From an uncultured Saprospiraceae bacterium (lineage in GTDB: Bacteria; Bacteroidota; Bacteroidia; Chitinophagales; Saprospiraceae): a DNA stretch of 64,000 nt. The notes under the pieces are model-generated. The model was given only the letters and a program-made list of their open reading frames with translations, did no database searches and was not told where the DNA came from. Position numbers and translations under genes: made by a program. Location of the stretch: assembly GCA_938015435.1 (NCBI GenBank), contig CALLPN010000029.1, positions 1 through 64,000 on the forward strand, in the 5' to 3' direction. Shown here in pieces: positions 23,957 through 33,421 of this stretch (position 1 is its first letter; each line of letters opens with the position of its first letter).

Positions 23957-24074
23957 AAAATAGTATTTCAGTGTTTACATAAAAAAATGAAATTACTTTT
24001 TACACTGCGATACACATTGACTAATATTGATACATGCTTGTGTAATATTGACAATATTCCAAACTAGCCTTAAT

Positions 24075-24791
24075 TTAGATGAAGAGCATAAACCCAGACA
24101 TAACTATCATAATAGCATTCTCAATAAAAGTTGCCTCAGTCATTGGTAAATCTAAGGCTGTACCCAGACAAGCACACTTAATCGATCTCTTTGCTAATAA
24201 AGTTTTCGTAACTCCATAAGTAGTAACTCCAAGGATTACTATCGTTGCTATCAAAGCGACATCTACTTCAAATCTCATAAGCAACATAAGTCCAAGTATA
24301 GTCTCTATAAATGGATATATCTTACCGTAAAAAGGCAACTTGCTTGCAACAGGATCATACATAGAAAATGAAGTCGCAAAACCACCAATATCCAACATCT
24401 TGAAAAAGCTAAAAACAATGAAAAATAGACCCATAAAATCGATCATCATTTCGCTAGTATTCCAATCTTCTCTATGCAGAAGAACACTAGCTACAGCTAT
24501 ATAACCAAGTATGATAAATAATGGCTTCAATTGCTGCAGCTTTGATTTTTCGACCATGTCTTCAAAGCCGCTAGTTGGCATATGTACATCCTTTTCTGTT
24601 ATAGTATATTTATCTGGAAGTACTTCTGTCATAGCCTTGATATCAATGTGATGGTCCATCTCTATCGATGCAGACTCTAATGTAAGATCTACTTCTACTG
24701 ATTTGACTCCATTTATAGATTGTAAGCTTTCGGTGACTTTAGATTTACAACTGCCGCAAGTCATTCCTTCAATATTATATGTGTGTTTCAT
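24075..24791 (-). CDS. HMA-domain MauE/DoxX-like membrane protein
   Basis: A 238-residue protein. Residues 1-65 are an HMA copper-binding domain (GMTCGSCKSKVTESLQSI). The rest is a four-helix membrane domain of the MauE/DoxX type with the Cys pair in SIKCACLGTALDLPMTEATFIEN. This fusion is frequent in Bacteroidota copper clusters. It probably handles Cu(I) or thiol redox at the inner membrane. It lies about 95 bp after the CopB-type ATPase in the same direction. Confidence 0.82.
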   Translation of the reverse strand: MKHTYNIEGMTCGSCKSKVTESLQSINGVKSVEVDLTLESASIEMDHHIDIKAMTEVLPDKYTITEKDVHMPTSGFEDMVEKSKLQQLKPLFIILGYIAVASVLLHREDWNTSEMMIDFMGLFFIVFSFFKMLDIGGFATSFSMYDPVASKLPFYGKIYPFIETILGLMLLMRFEVDVALIATIVILGVTTYGVTKTLLAKRSIKCACLGTALDLPMTEATFIENAIMIVMSGFMLFI

Positions 24792-24887
24792 GTATTACAA
24801 ATTTATAAATCAAAGATAAAAACTTACCTACGTATACATTTATCAAATCATCGCAGAGGCTTGACTAATTATGACTTTAAACACTTG

Positions 24888-26936
24888 TTATCTTAACTTT
24901 CTTTTTAGCAATTGAGCATTGATAGCACATATTAGAGTGCTAATACTCATTAATGCTGCACCGAAGGCAGGACTAATCATTAGCCCTGGGACAAAACCTG
25001 TTGCTAGAGGAATAGCGAGTATATTATAGCCAGTTGCCCATCCAAGATTTTGTATCATTTTATTGTAAGTAGCCTTGCCAAATAAAATTAAGTTCTTAAT
25101 GTCTTTTGGATCACTATCTACTAAGATAATATCTGCAGTCTCCGCAGCTACATCAGTTCCAGACCCTATGGCTATCCCAACATCAGACTGAGCGAGTGCA
25201 GGTGCATCATTAACTCCATCACCAGTCATAGCTACAAATTCACCTTTCTTCTGCAACTCCCTGATTTTTAATAGTTTTTCATCTGGTAACACTTCAGCCA
25301 TATAATCATCCATGCTCAATGAATCTGCAACGGAGCTTGCAACTATTTCATTATCTCCAGTAAGAAGCAATACTTTAATATTGTTATCCTGTAGCTCTTG
25401 TATGGCAGAATAAGAACTCTCTCTAATTTCATCAGCAAATGTTACAAATCCGATAAGCTCATTCTCTACGATCACAAATACTTTAGTTTCCACATCTTGA
25501 TCTTTATCAATAGGAGGAGTAATGCCGAGTTCTTCCAACATGAGAAAGCCTCCTGCATAAACTTGTTTTCCTTCCACTATACCACTTACACCTACTCCAG
25601 CTTTATATTCAAAATTATCAACTTTTGGAATGGCAATTTTTAATTGTTTGACTTTTCTCATTAGTCCTTTGGATATGTGATGCTCAGATTGACTTTCTAC
25701 AGCTGTTGCTATTCGCAATAACTTCATTTTATCATATTCCGGAGACAATGATTCAATTCGTACTACTTCATGAGATCCTTTTGTTAGTGTTCCTGTTTTA
25801 TCAAATACAATTGTTGTAATATTTCTGGCGTTTTCGAATGCCGTACGATTTCTAATCAATAGCCCATTCTTCGCAGCTTCACTTGTTGAGATTGCTGCAA
25901 CAAGAGGAATTGCTAGCCCTAATGCATGAGGACAACAAATGACCATTACGGTAACCATTCTTTCCAATGCAAAAGAAAGCTCTTTGCCCATAGAAATCCA
26001 TATAAAGAAAGTACCAACGCCAGCTACTAAGGCAAGAATAGTCAACCAATAGGCAGCTCTATCGGCTAATCTTTGTGTTTTTGATTTTTGACCTTGAGCT
26101 TCTTGTACCAGTGATATCACTTTTGACAGATAACTATCATTTCCGATATTCTGTACTTTTATCTTAATGGCACCATTTTCATTTATCGCTCCTCCAATTA
26201 CATTTCCTCCAATTGTCTTTAATACTGGCTTACTTTCGCCTGTAAGCATACTCTCATTTAGCCTACTTTCACCCTCTACAATGATTCCATCGGCAGGAAC
26301 TTTCTCTCCTGGTTTGATCAGTATAATATCATTTTCCTTAAGTTCATCGATATTGACCTTCATAATATGATCGCCATGGACTAGGTTTGCTTCTTGAGGC
26401 ATCAATGCTGCCAAAGCTTCTAATGCTCTACTTGCACCTAAAATAGACCGCATCTCCATCCAGTGTCCTAATAGCATGACTACTATCAAAGTAGCTAATT
26501 CCCAAAAAAAAGTTTTCCCTTCCAGGCCAAAAACAACTGCCGAACTATAAAGATATGCTGCCGAAATGGCTATTGCGATCAGTGTCATCATACCAGGAAC
26601 CTTCTGCCTTAACTCCTTGACTATTCCTTTAAGAAAAGGCATTCCTCCATAAAAATAAATAATACTGGATAGGAGAAATAGAACAATTTTGGATCCTTCG
26701 AAATCCAGGTCAATATTAAGCCATCTCTGAATCATCGGGGATAGTGCCAAAACTGGGACTGTAAGTACTAACGACACCCAAAAACGTCTTTTAAAATCGT
26801 CAATCATCATTCTGTGATGATTATGATGGGCATGATCACCTTTATTGTCGTTTGAATGATCCATCTTAGAATGATCCATCTTAGAATGATCTAAACTACC
26901 TTTTTCCATTACCTTCTCGTATTTGTTGTTTATCAA
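24888..26936 (-). CDS. copB: CopB-type copper-translocating P1B ATPase
   Basis: A 682-residue ATPase with a Met/His-rich N-terminus (repeated HSKMDHSKMDHS, residues about 16-42) and the CPH ion-path motif (CCPHALGLAIP, about 333-340) that distinguishes CopB from the CPC-type CopA. DKTGT (about 377), TGES, the HH of SEHHISKG and GDGVNDAP are all present. CopB proteins export copper or silver from the cytoplasm. The first possible ATG (26936) overlaps the upstream AAA gene by 41 bp; a start at 26909 (MEKGSLDH) is equally possible. Confidence 0.92.
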   Translation of the reverse strand: MINNKYEKVMEKGSLDHSKMDHSKMDHSNDNKGDHAHHNHHRMMIDDFKRRFWVSLVLTVPVLALSPMIQRWLNIDLDFEGSKIVLFLLSSIIYFYGGMPFLKGIVKELRQKVPGMMTLIAIAISAAYLYSSAVVFGLEGKTFFWELATLIVVMLLGHWMEMRSILGASRALEALAALMPQEANLVHGDHIMKVNIDELKENDIILIKPGEKVPADGIIVEGESRLNESMLTGESKPVLKTIGGNVIGGAINENGAIKIKVQNIGNDSYLSKVISLVQEAQGQKSKTQRLADRAAYWLTILALVAGVGTFFIWISMGKELSFALERMVTVMVICCPHALGLAIPLVAAISTSEAAKNGLLIRNRTAFENARNITTIVFDKTGTLTKGSHEVVRIESLSPEYDKMKLLRIATAVESQSEHHISKGLMRKVKQLKIAIPKVDNFEYKAGVGVSGIVEGKQVYAGGFLMLEELGITPPIDKDQDVETKVFVIVENELIGFVTFADEIRESSYSAIQELQDNNIKVLLLTGDNEIVASSVADSLSMDDYMAEVLPDEKLLKIRELQKKGEFVAMTGDGVNDAPALAQSDVGIAIGSGTDVAAETADIILVDSDPKDIKNLILFGKATYNKMIQNLGWATGYNILAIPLATGFVPGLMISPAFGAALMSISTLICAINAQLLKRKLR

Positions 26937-27486
26937 TTAACTCCTCCTGTCTATTAACTACATCTAGTATGAATTCCAATCGTTCTTTTGGACTCAGAAC
27001 TGGCACATATATTACAGGCGATGGACCATTTTCGTATATTCTTGTAATTAGTCTATGAATTTTTATTTGATCGTCTAAACTCTCAATCCTAGCATAATCA
27101 TTAATCAGCGGTAACCTATCAAGGATAAAAACATTCCTATATTGGTATTTGTCAACAGAGTTATTTAGCAATTCATCATACTCTATATTTAGGAAGTTAT
27201 AATAAGCTTCAGCATCAGGAATTGCTCTATCCAAAAAGACAAGTTGATTTGGGTCCAAGCTATTTTCCTCATCTATTTGCATTTGCAATACACCATGTTG
27301 AAATTTTATCTTATTTCTTCTTATTTCCTCAACTGTATTACCCTTCTCTTGCTGGGTATCAATATAGTGTCTAGCATGTTCTATTGTTGTTTTGTACCCT
27401 TTGTTTCCTAGTAGTTCTATCATTGTAGTCTTACCTGTACAAGGACCTCCAGTTATTACATTCCAATTTGTATTTATACTATTCAT
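26896..27486 (-). CDS. Small P-loop ATPase (AAA_28 / NadR-like)
   Basis: A 196-residue protein with Walker A GGPCTGKTT (residues about 13-21) and a later LVFLDRAIPDAEAYY segment. The family is often labelled ATP/GTP-binding or predicted ATPase (AAA_28), in the kinase-like P-loop group; DRxxPD suggests a nucleoside or phospho-transfer fold. It overlaps the ATP-cone nuclease gene (27479) by 8 bp and the CopB gene by 41 bp, so it is embedded in the operon. Its role in copper resistance is unknown. Confidence 0.78.
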   Translation of the reverse strand: MNSINTNWNVITGGPCTGKTTMIELLGNKGYKTTIEHARHYIDTQQEKGNTVEEIRRNKIKFQHGVLQMQIDEENSLDPNQLVFLDRAIPDAEAYYNFLNIEYDELLNNSVDKYQYRNVFILDRLPLINDYARIESLDDQIKIHRLITRIYENGPSPVIYVPVLSPKERLEFILDVVNRQEELIDKQQIREGNGKR

Positions 27487-28327
27487 GATTATTTGATTTA
27501 CAAACTTCTTGAGCCTCTGTTAATATCTTCTGTGCCCTATTACTAGATACACCTATGTTATTCAGTATTGGTACTTGATCTATTAGATCTTTACATGTGA
27601 TAATGCCTTTCTTAATTAACATGCTTTTTTCTTTATTACTAAGACTCACAAGACAAGTTACAGGGTGTATTCCAGTTCTATCTATTCTCTCTCTTATACT
27701 ATTACCAGCTGGGTAATCCCAGCTTACAAGTTGTAATCCTACACAAGATGCATACTGTATGGCATCGGAAGAAAACCTCGTATTAGTGAATATGTGTCCA
27801 ACATGTCTAAGTCCGATTAATTTATTACTTACTTTATATGCATTTCCAATATCAATAAATCTTGACTGTATGTACAGTGGAATCTTTATGTTGCAAATTC
27901 TACCCTGTTTGTTGTGAAATTTACACTCGCACATGATATGCTCTTCATTATTTGTTGCTATAACATCTATTTCATGTGTAACACATTGCCCTTGTTCTAT
28001 TATACCCACAGCAGTATTGTATCCCTCTGCAGTCAGTAGGGCTCCCACATAATCCTCAAAAGGATATCCAGTGTCTCCTAGCTGCATAATGGCATTTTTA
28101 AGATTATATCTTGCTGCAACAGATCTTGATTCTTTTTTCAATAATCTAAATGCCTTCTTAAAAATATGCTTGGTACTTGTATCGTCTTCCAATTCTAGAT
28201 TTATAGTACTAGCTATTTCTTTTGCTTTGTCTATACTAGCCCCAGATCGAGTTAATGCTCTTATAATTTTGTTGATATCAAATATAGCTCTCTCACCGTC
28301 AGCCTTTATTACATGTTTAATTTTCAT
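27479..28327 (-). CDS. ATP-cone plus Mrr-type restriction endonuclease-fold protein
   Basis: A 282-residue protein. Residues 1-85 are an ATP-cone (KADGERAIFDINKIIRALTRSGAS, typical of NrdR and RNR). Residues about 90-200 contain an Mrr-like nuclease domain: GYPFEDYVGALLTAEGYN, then EIDVIATNNEEHIMCECKFH, which supplies the D...(E)xK motif as D-x(n)-ECK. The C-terminus (KSMLIKKGIITCKDLIDQVPILNNIGVSSNRAQKIL) looks like a helix-hairpin-helix. The design implies nucleotide-regulated DNA cleavage. It is found in copper clusters of Bacteroidota together with the adjacent ATPase; its purpose is unclear. Confidence 0.8.
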   Translation of the reverse strand: MKIKHVIKADGERAIFDINKIIRALTRSGASIDKAKEIASTINLELEDDTSTKHIFKKAFRLLKKESRSVAARYNLKNAIMQLGDTGYPFEDYVGALLTAEGYNTAVGIIEQGQCVTHEIDVIATNNEEHIMCECKFHNKQGRICNIKIPLYIQSRFIDIGNAYKVSNKLIGLRHVGHIFTNTRFSSDAIQYASCVGLQLVSWDYPAGNSIRERIDRTGIHPVTCLVSLSNKEKSMLIKKGIITCKDLIDQVPILNNIGVSSNRAQKILTEAQEVCKSNNHE

Positions 28328-28865
28328 CAGTATGTATTTTATTTACGTTCGCAAGTGCAAAGAATATTATTAAAAAACTCATCCCAATCTCAAATACCAC
28401 TATCGTTTTAGCTGGACTTGATATTGGTGCCATATCTCCATATCCAACAGTTGAAAAAGTAACTACACTGAAATACAAGCCATCACTTATACTTTGAATG
28501 TATGATGGTGACTTCGTAAATCCGATAAATGCTTCTTCATTGTTGTGAACAACACAAGCATAATCTGTGGCAAATGAAAAAACAGTTAATATTATCAATG
28601 TGCCAAATGAGAGTAAAAGTTGAGAAAGGAATTGACACATTTTAACAATGTTTTGTAGTTTATTGAGTACAGCTTTAGATATCAGAAGTGATTTTGCAAA
28701 TGAAAGTGTTACTATCGCACTAGCTGAAATCTGTACCTCATGATCTAAGTTTTGCATCAGAAACAAATATCCAATTGCTATCGCAAAAACGATTAATAAT
28801 GGGTTCCGTAGACTACCAATTAATGATTTTATAAACTGTCGATATGATATTTTTTCTCTCAGCTG
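28317..28865 (-). CDS. Potassium-channel-like protein, start codon unclear
   Basis: The selectivity filter TVGYGD (FSVVTFSTVGYGDMAPIS) and a following membrane helix identify a two-TM-type K+ channel domain. The first usual start is TTG at 28766, but upstream codons in the same frame encode a further convincing membrane segment (NPLLIVFAIAIGYLF), and the frame is open to 28865, directly after the UspA stop codon, with no ATG, GTG or TTG in that part apart from 28766. Either a rare start (CTG 28862) coupled to the Usp gene is used, or the N-terminus is damaged. I give the open frame; the minimal gene is 28317-28766. It overlaps the ATP-cone gene by 11 bp. Confidence 0.7.
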   Translation of the reverse strand, partial: QLREKISYRQFIKSLIGSLRNPLLIVFAIAIGYLFLMQNLDHEVQISASAIVTLSFAKSLLISKAVLNKLQNIVKMCQFLSQLLLSFGTLIILTVFSFATDYACVVHNNEEAFIGFTKSPSYIQSISDGLYFSVVTFSTVGYGDMAPISSPAKTIVVFEIGMSFLIIFFALANVNKIHTDEN

Positions 28866-29696
28866 TTAGACATCTTTTATAATTAGTATTGGCAAATCTA
28901 TCTCTTCGCAAACTTTCTCAGCAATGCTACTATTGAAAATTCTTTCAATTACATTTCTGTCATGGGTACAAATACATATTATGTCAGTCTTATTTTTCTC
29001 TATATGTATTCTTAACCCCTCGATTACACTCTCTGCGTTAACTCGATTCTTGATACACTTGACATCTCTAGTACAATGGGATAATAATTTATCCATCTTG
29101 ATGGATATTCTTTGATTGCTGTCAGCACTATTTGGGGTTTTAATAAACAGTAGATCTAATTGAGAGTTTAACCTATCTGCGAGGTTGATGATCAAGTGAT
29201 AAGGGCTCACATTTATCTCGTTAAAATCTGAGGCAAACACCATTCGAGATATTCTCACTTCTATCTCTTCCTTTACTACCAGTATAGGTATTGAAGACTG
29301 TCGTATAACCGCTATGGTGTTACTTCCGAGAATAGATCTACCTATACTCCTTTCACCATGTGTTCCCATTACAACCATGTCGTATTGGTGATCATTCAGT
29401 TTACTAAATATTTCGCTTCCAGTTCTAGAAAAGTTCAAACTTCTCCGAGCACTGACACCACTTAAGTTTGCTAGCTTAATAAGCTTACTTAGTTCGACTT
29501 TTGCATGTGCTATCTTTCTTTTCGTCTCTAGATACTTATTTTCTTCTTCAAGACTTAGTTTTACCCAATCAACGGGAGTGTTCATAACATGCACAAAATC
29601 GATATCTGCATTGAGAATTGAACATAGATTTATCGCTGTCTTAGCTGCATTTGTAGAACAATCTGAGAAGTCTACCGGCACCAAAATATTTTTCAT
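28866..29696 (-). CDS. Tandem universal stress protein
   Basis: A 276-residue protein with two UspA domains. The first (MKNILVPVDFSDCSTNAAKTA) ends with the ATP-binding GTHGERSIGRSILGSNTIAVIRQSSIPILVV. The second is more diverged (ISRMVFASDFNEIN ... ICICTHDRNVIERIFNSSIAEKVCEEIDLPILII). Start 29696 was chosen because the MKNILVP beginning is canonical; the extension to 29738 overlaps the upstream gene. It lies in the copper operon between a DUF5676 membrane protein and the ion-channel gene. Likely a stress-responsive nucleotide-binding protein. Confidence 0.88.
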   Translation of the reverse strand: MKNILVPVDFSDCSTNAAKTAINLCSILNADIDFVHVMNTPVDWVKLSLEEENKYLETKRKIAHAKVELSKLIKLANLSGVSARRSLNFSRTGSEIFSKLNDHQYDMVVMGTHGERSIGRSILGSNTIAVIRQSSIPILVVKEEIEVRISRMVFASDFNEINVSPYHLIINLADRLNSQLDLLFIKTPNSADSNQRISIKMDKLLSHCTRDVKCIKNRVNAESVIEGLRIHIEKNKTDIICICTHDRNVIERIFNSSIAEKVCEEIDLPILIIKDV

Positions 29697-29700
29697 ATGT

Positions 29701-29973
29701 TTAATCCTTTGCCAATTGTAAATTATATAGTATTCCAACTAAGTAACCTACTATTCCCCAAAACAAAAATGAAACCAGGAGGCCTAATAGTGTTTCTGTA
29801 AGTGGTACGGTTTCCCTTATAATGTTCTCAAATTCCATCCCATGAAATAGGAGATTAGAGATTGAGACTAAAGAATCTTTTCCGACAATCATCATTAAAA
29901 TTGCACAGCCTACATATACTAGCACCGACACTACACCTGATGCTATTCCGAGCTTTATTGTATTTACTTTCAT
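29701..29973 (-). CDS. DUF5676-like small membrane protein
   Basis: A 90-residue protein with two membrane helices (VVSVLVYVGCAILMMIV and LLGLLVSFLFWGIVGYLVGILYN) and the family-like LLFHGMEFENI between them. DUF5676 proteins are common in copper and mobile resistance clusters of unknown role. It lies 4 bp upstream of the Usp start and 11 bp after the multicopper oxidase. Confidence 0.72.
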   Translation of the reverse strand: MKVNTIKLGIASGVVSVLVYVGCAILMMIVGKDSLVSISNLLFHGMEFENIIRETVPLTETLLGLLVSFLFWGIVGYLVGILYNLQLAKD

Positions 29974-29984
29974 AATTAATTCAA

Positions 29985-31697
29985 TTATATTTTTATAATC
30001 CTAATAATCTCTTTTTTGCCGTTGTCTCTTACTTTAAAGTGGTAGGTTCCTTGGGGCATTTGCGGTAAATATATTTCATCATCATTTTTCACATCTAAAA
30101 TGACCTTTATCAAGTTTCCATTTTGATCATAGATAGATATTGATGCATTATTAACACCATTTATGATTACACTATTTGTTGTTGGATTAGGGTATATTCT
30201 AGTGTCACTTGTACTTACTTCATTACTATTTAGAGTATTCGGTAGGACTAGAAATTGCCCCATCATTCCATCATCTTCATGACTTAACATATGACAATGG
30301 TACATATAGGGGACACTAGTATTACTATGATCTTCGAATTTCGTAATGAATCTTACACTTCCACCCATCGGAGGTACAAGGACTACATCTTTCCTCCCTT
30401 TTAAATGAATAGGAGGAGAACTTCCATTTATACTAAGTATATAAAATTGAACGTCATGAATATGAAAGGGATGGGCAATTGCCGTCATATTAGTTAATTG
30501 CCATATTTCAACATTTCCTAACTTAACATTCTGATTAATTTCATTAATGTCAAATACTTCGTTATTAATGCCAAATGGACCATTTACCATGTTTGATGGT
30601 CCCATTTGCAAAGGACTAAACCGCAACTCTCGAAACTCACTAGACTCACTTTCATTGTAACCTGTTTGTTCAATTAACGAATTAGGTATCGAGTGTAGAC
30701 CAGACTCAGTTGGTTCTTTAATATGTAGATCCAAAATGTTAAAATCCTCACCATTAAGACTATTAAACTCGTAGTCAGGAATTCCACCCATTGGCATCAC
30801 ACTAGGATTGGGTGCACCATAATAACCATTAGGTAATTCTGAATTGTATCCCATAATAGAGATTTCTTCACCTTGCATGTTAGTTAAGTTCAGCAATATT
30901 TCAAACCGCTCACCAGGAGCAATTATCAATCTATCTGTATCAACAGGAATTGAAAGGTATCCTCCATCATTAGCAATTACACTAAATACTATATTATTGC
31001 TTATACCAAGATTATATATTCTATTCGTAGATCCGTTGAGCAAGCGAAATCTAACTACTTGTGCTGGGGTATCAAAATATGCACCAATAGTGGCGTTACA
31101 AAGGACCACATCATCTAAAGCTGTGTCATATTGGATTCGTTTACTTTCATCAAAGGACTTGGTTTGAATTATAACTGGTATATCATCAATACCATACGTT
31201 TTGGGAAGTTGCATCTGAGAAAGCTCATCGTCTCTAACGATAATAACTCCTGCGGCTCCTAGTGTAACCTGTTCTTCAGTATGTTCATGCAGATGCGGGT
31301 GGTACCAGTAAGTTCCCTCCTCATCTAAAACAGTAAAGTTTGGATTCCAACTGTTTTGTGATTCAATTATGGAGTGAGGTCCTCCATCATTTTCAGGAGA
31401 AACATGCAACCCATGCCAGTGTAAAGTGGTTTGATCTTGAGTCTCGTTTCTTACATTAAGTGTTATATTCTGTCCTTTTTTCAATATAATACTTGGTCCT
31501 AATACATCTTGATTGTATCCTAAAGTAGGTGTACTTATTCCTTCATAAAAGGAAGTGAAACCATTCCTAAATTGTAAATCTATAGTGCTACCTGAAATCG
31601 TATCAGGAACAAATAAAGGAGATTGTGCCTGCACCATTGTATTGAAAAACAAAATGAGGCCAATAGCTATAAATCGTACAATTATCTGATCATTCAT
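29985..31697 (-). CDS. Multicopper oxidase with T9SS sorting domain
   Basis: A 570-residue secreted laccase/CueO-type oxidase. Signal peptide (residues 1-24, ending VQAQS). All four copper-ligand motifs are visible: HWHGLH (about 93-98), HPHLHEH, HPFHIHD and HCHMLSHEDDGMM (HCH-x3-H-x4-M). A type IX sorting domain closes the protein (TRIYPNPTTNS ... GTYHFKVRDNGKKEI). It likely oxidises Cu(I) to the less toxic Cu(II) outside the inner membrane. It is flanked by the DUF5676 gene downstream and the YdjM-like gene upstream in the minus-strand operon. Confidence 0.93.
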   Translation of the reverse strand: MNDQIIVRFIAIGLILFFNTMVQAQSPLFVPDTISGSTIDLQFRNGFTSFYEGISTPTLGYNQDVLGPSIILKKGQNITLNVRNETQDQTTLHWHGLHVSPENDGGPHSIIESQNSWNPNFTVLDEEGTYWYHPHLHEHTEEQVTLGAAGVIIVRDDELSQMQLPKTYGIDDIPVIIQTKSFDESKRIQYDTALDDVVLCNATIGAYFDTPAQVVRFRLLNGSTNRIYNLGISNNIVFSVIANDGGYLSIPVDTDRLIIAPGERFEILLNLTNMQGEEISIMGYNSELPNGYYGAPNPSVMPMGGIPDYEFNSLNGEDFNILDLHIKEPTESGLHSIPNSLIEQTGYNESESSEFRELRFSPLQMGPSNMVNGPFGINNEVFDINEINQNVKLGNVEIWQLTNMTAIAHPFHIHDVQFYILSINGSSPPIHLKGRKDVVLVPPMGGSVRFITKFEDHSNTSVPYMYHCHMLSHEDDGMMGQFLVLPNTLNSNEVSTSDTRIYPNPTTNSVIINGVNNASISIYDQNGNLIKVILDVKNDDEIYLPQMPQGTYHFKVRDNGKKEIIRIIKI

Positions 31698-31779
31698 ACT
31701 TGCAAGTTAGTCCATACACGAAGAGTAGCTATGACATATTTTGACGTTCCTTTGTATTATATTGACTAATCCTATTGTT

Positions 31780-32745
31780 TTAATCCGACTCTTGCATTCC
31801 TACACTCAATTCATACTCTTTCCCATTTGGTGTGATCTCATAGTAAAATGCTGTAGGTGCTTTATACTTACCAAATGTTCTTACACCTTGCATGTCACAT
31901 TGCATATTATAAACACGGATCTTTCCTTCATTCTCTGCCACAGTATAGTAACCTTGAGCAAACCACTTCAACCTATCTACTAAGTCATGATCAAGCCCAT
32001 TTAGTAAATGATCATTGATAGGAAATGAATGAAAATCAATCTTGTTATCACTCATAAGAGAATACTTTCCTATATGAAGATGAGTATCATCTTTGGCTAC
32101 ACCATACCACTCCAAATTTCCAATCTTGACTGGAACGGTAAGCATCTTGTAATACGGAGTTCTGATCTCTTGTAGTTGTTCTGCGAAAACATTCTGAATA
32201 TGCTGTTTGTTCGCCAAAGTGAACATCAGATAAAGAGAGCTCAATAACAAACCCAGCTGATTGGGCCAGCTTCTTTTGATGTCTTCCTCTTCATACAAGT
32301 AGATACTCAAAAGAGTACCCATAATCAAAGGCAATGTATATACTGGATCTATAATATTGATACTATCAAAACTAACTCTCCAATCAGTAAATGGAAGGAA
32401 CAATTGTGTTCCATACGTGGTAAAAGCATCTAATATTATATGGGTGAAAAGTGCTAAGAAATTTAACATCCATAGCCTTCTCATACTTACTTCCTTAGTC
32501 CATTTTGATTTCTTCATTAGCATTGCTAATACTGTTGCGGCAATCACAGTAAACATTATTGAATGGCTAAAACCACGATGTAAACTAATTCTCTCAAATT
32601 GTCCGTAAAAAGGACTTAAGATCACATCAAGATCAGGTAGTGTAGCTATAGTAGCTCCTACTATAGCTCCTTTCCCTCCTAGCTTTCTTCCTAGAGTAGC
32701 TTCGCCTATTGCGGCACCCAATGCAGCTTGTGTTATACTATCCAT
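31780..32745 (-). CDS. YdjM-type metal-dependent hydrolase (membrane)
   Basis: A 321-residue protein. Its N-terminus (MDSITQAALGAAIGEATLGRKLGGKGAIVGATIATLPDLDVIL) and LHRGFSHSIMF with HIILDAFTTYGTQLF carry the metal-ligand pattern (D-x-D, HRGxSHS, H...D) of the YdjM / DUF457 membrane hydrolase family. Several membrane helices follow, then a soluble C-terminal domain. In Bacteroidota such proteins often lie in resistance operons. Substrate unknown. It overlaps the Crp/Fnr regulator by 8 bp. Confidence 0.85.
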   Translation of the reverse strand: MDSITQAALGAAIGEATLGRKLGGKGAIVGATIATLPDLDVILSPFYGQFERISLHRGFSHSIMFTVIAATVLAMLMKKSKWTKEVSMRRLWMLNFLALFTHIILDAFTTYGTQLFLPFTDWRVSFDSINIIDPVYTLPLIMGTLLSIYLYEEEDIKRSWPNQLGLLLSSLYLMFTLANKQHIQNVFAEQLQEIRTPYYKMLTVPVKIGNLEWYGVAKDDTHLHIGKYSLMSDNKIDFHSFPINDHLLNGLDHDLVDRLKWFAQGYYTVAENEGKIRVYNMQCDMQGVRTFGKYKAPTAFYYEITPNGKEYELSVGMQESD

Positions 32746-33409
32746 TTTCCAAAAGCATTAGATTTGTTTTTAATAGTCCTACATTGACAACAATTTTCTT
32801 TCTGTCATATTCTATTAGGCCCATCCTTCTAAAATAGTTTAGTGTTGAGGTTATAGTCTGTCTTGAAGAGCCAGTGTATTCTGCAAGTAGCTGATGAGTA
32901 TAGTTTTCGATAGTTGTAATACCTTCTTCCAAAATTTGATCATCAACTAGAGATATTATACCCAATCCTATCTTCCTTGTTGATCGACATAATTGAAACT
33001 CAACTATTCTATCCCATAATTTATTTTGATGTTGTTTACATGCACACATAATATCCATGTAAAATACTCTATTATGTAATAACTCACTATAGAATTCACT
33101 AATTGTAAAACTCTGTATAATGGCAGTCTTGCTTATAACTTCGGATGATGTCTTTCTTGATTTGTTTTTGGTAATGACCTCATGATACCCAAAGAAGTTT
33201 CCATTACTAATTAGTTCCAAAGTTATTCTTCTTCCAGATTCAATATCTTTCTTATATGTTCTCACATTTCCTGCAACAAGAAAGTAGACACTTTTTATTG
33301 CTTGATTCTCAAGAAATAGTTTCTCGTTTTTTCGATATACGTTTGACACTGATGTTTCCATTTGGGATTTTATGTCACCAGGAAAGGGAAACAAGTTTTC
33401 CCTTTCCAT
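32738..33409 (-). CDS. Crp/Fnr-family transcriptional regulator
   Basis: A 223-residue protein with an N-terminal cyclic-nucleotide-binding-like beta barrel (AIKSVYFLVAGNVRTYKKDIESGRRITLELISNGNFFGYHE) and a C-terminal winged HTH with the recognition helix TGSSRQTITSTLNYFRRMGLIEYD (about 175-198). There is no Cys cluster as in Fnr. It is encoded inside the copper operon just before the membrane hydrolase and multicopper oxidase, so a local regulatory role is likely; the effector is unknown. Confidence 0.88.
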   Translation of the reverse strand: MERENLFPFPGDIKSQMETSVSNVYRKNEKLFLENQAIKSVYFLVAGNVRTYKKDIESGRRITLELISNGNFFGYHEVITKNKSRKTSSEVISKTAIIQSFTISEFYSELLHNRVFYMDIMCACKQHQNKLWDRIVEFQLCRSTRKIGLGIISLVDDQILEEGITTIENYTHQLLAEYTGSSRQTITSTLNYFRRMGLIEYDRKKIVVNVGLLKTNLMLLENG

Positions 33410-33421
33410 AGTGTACCTTCG

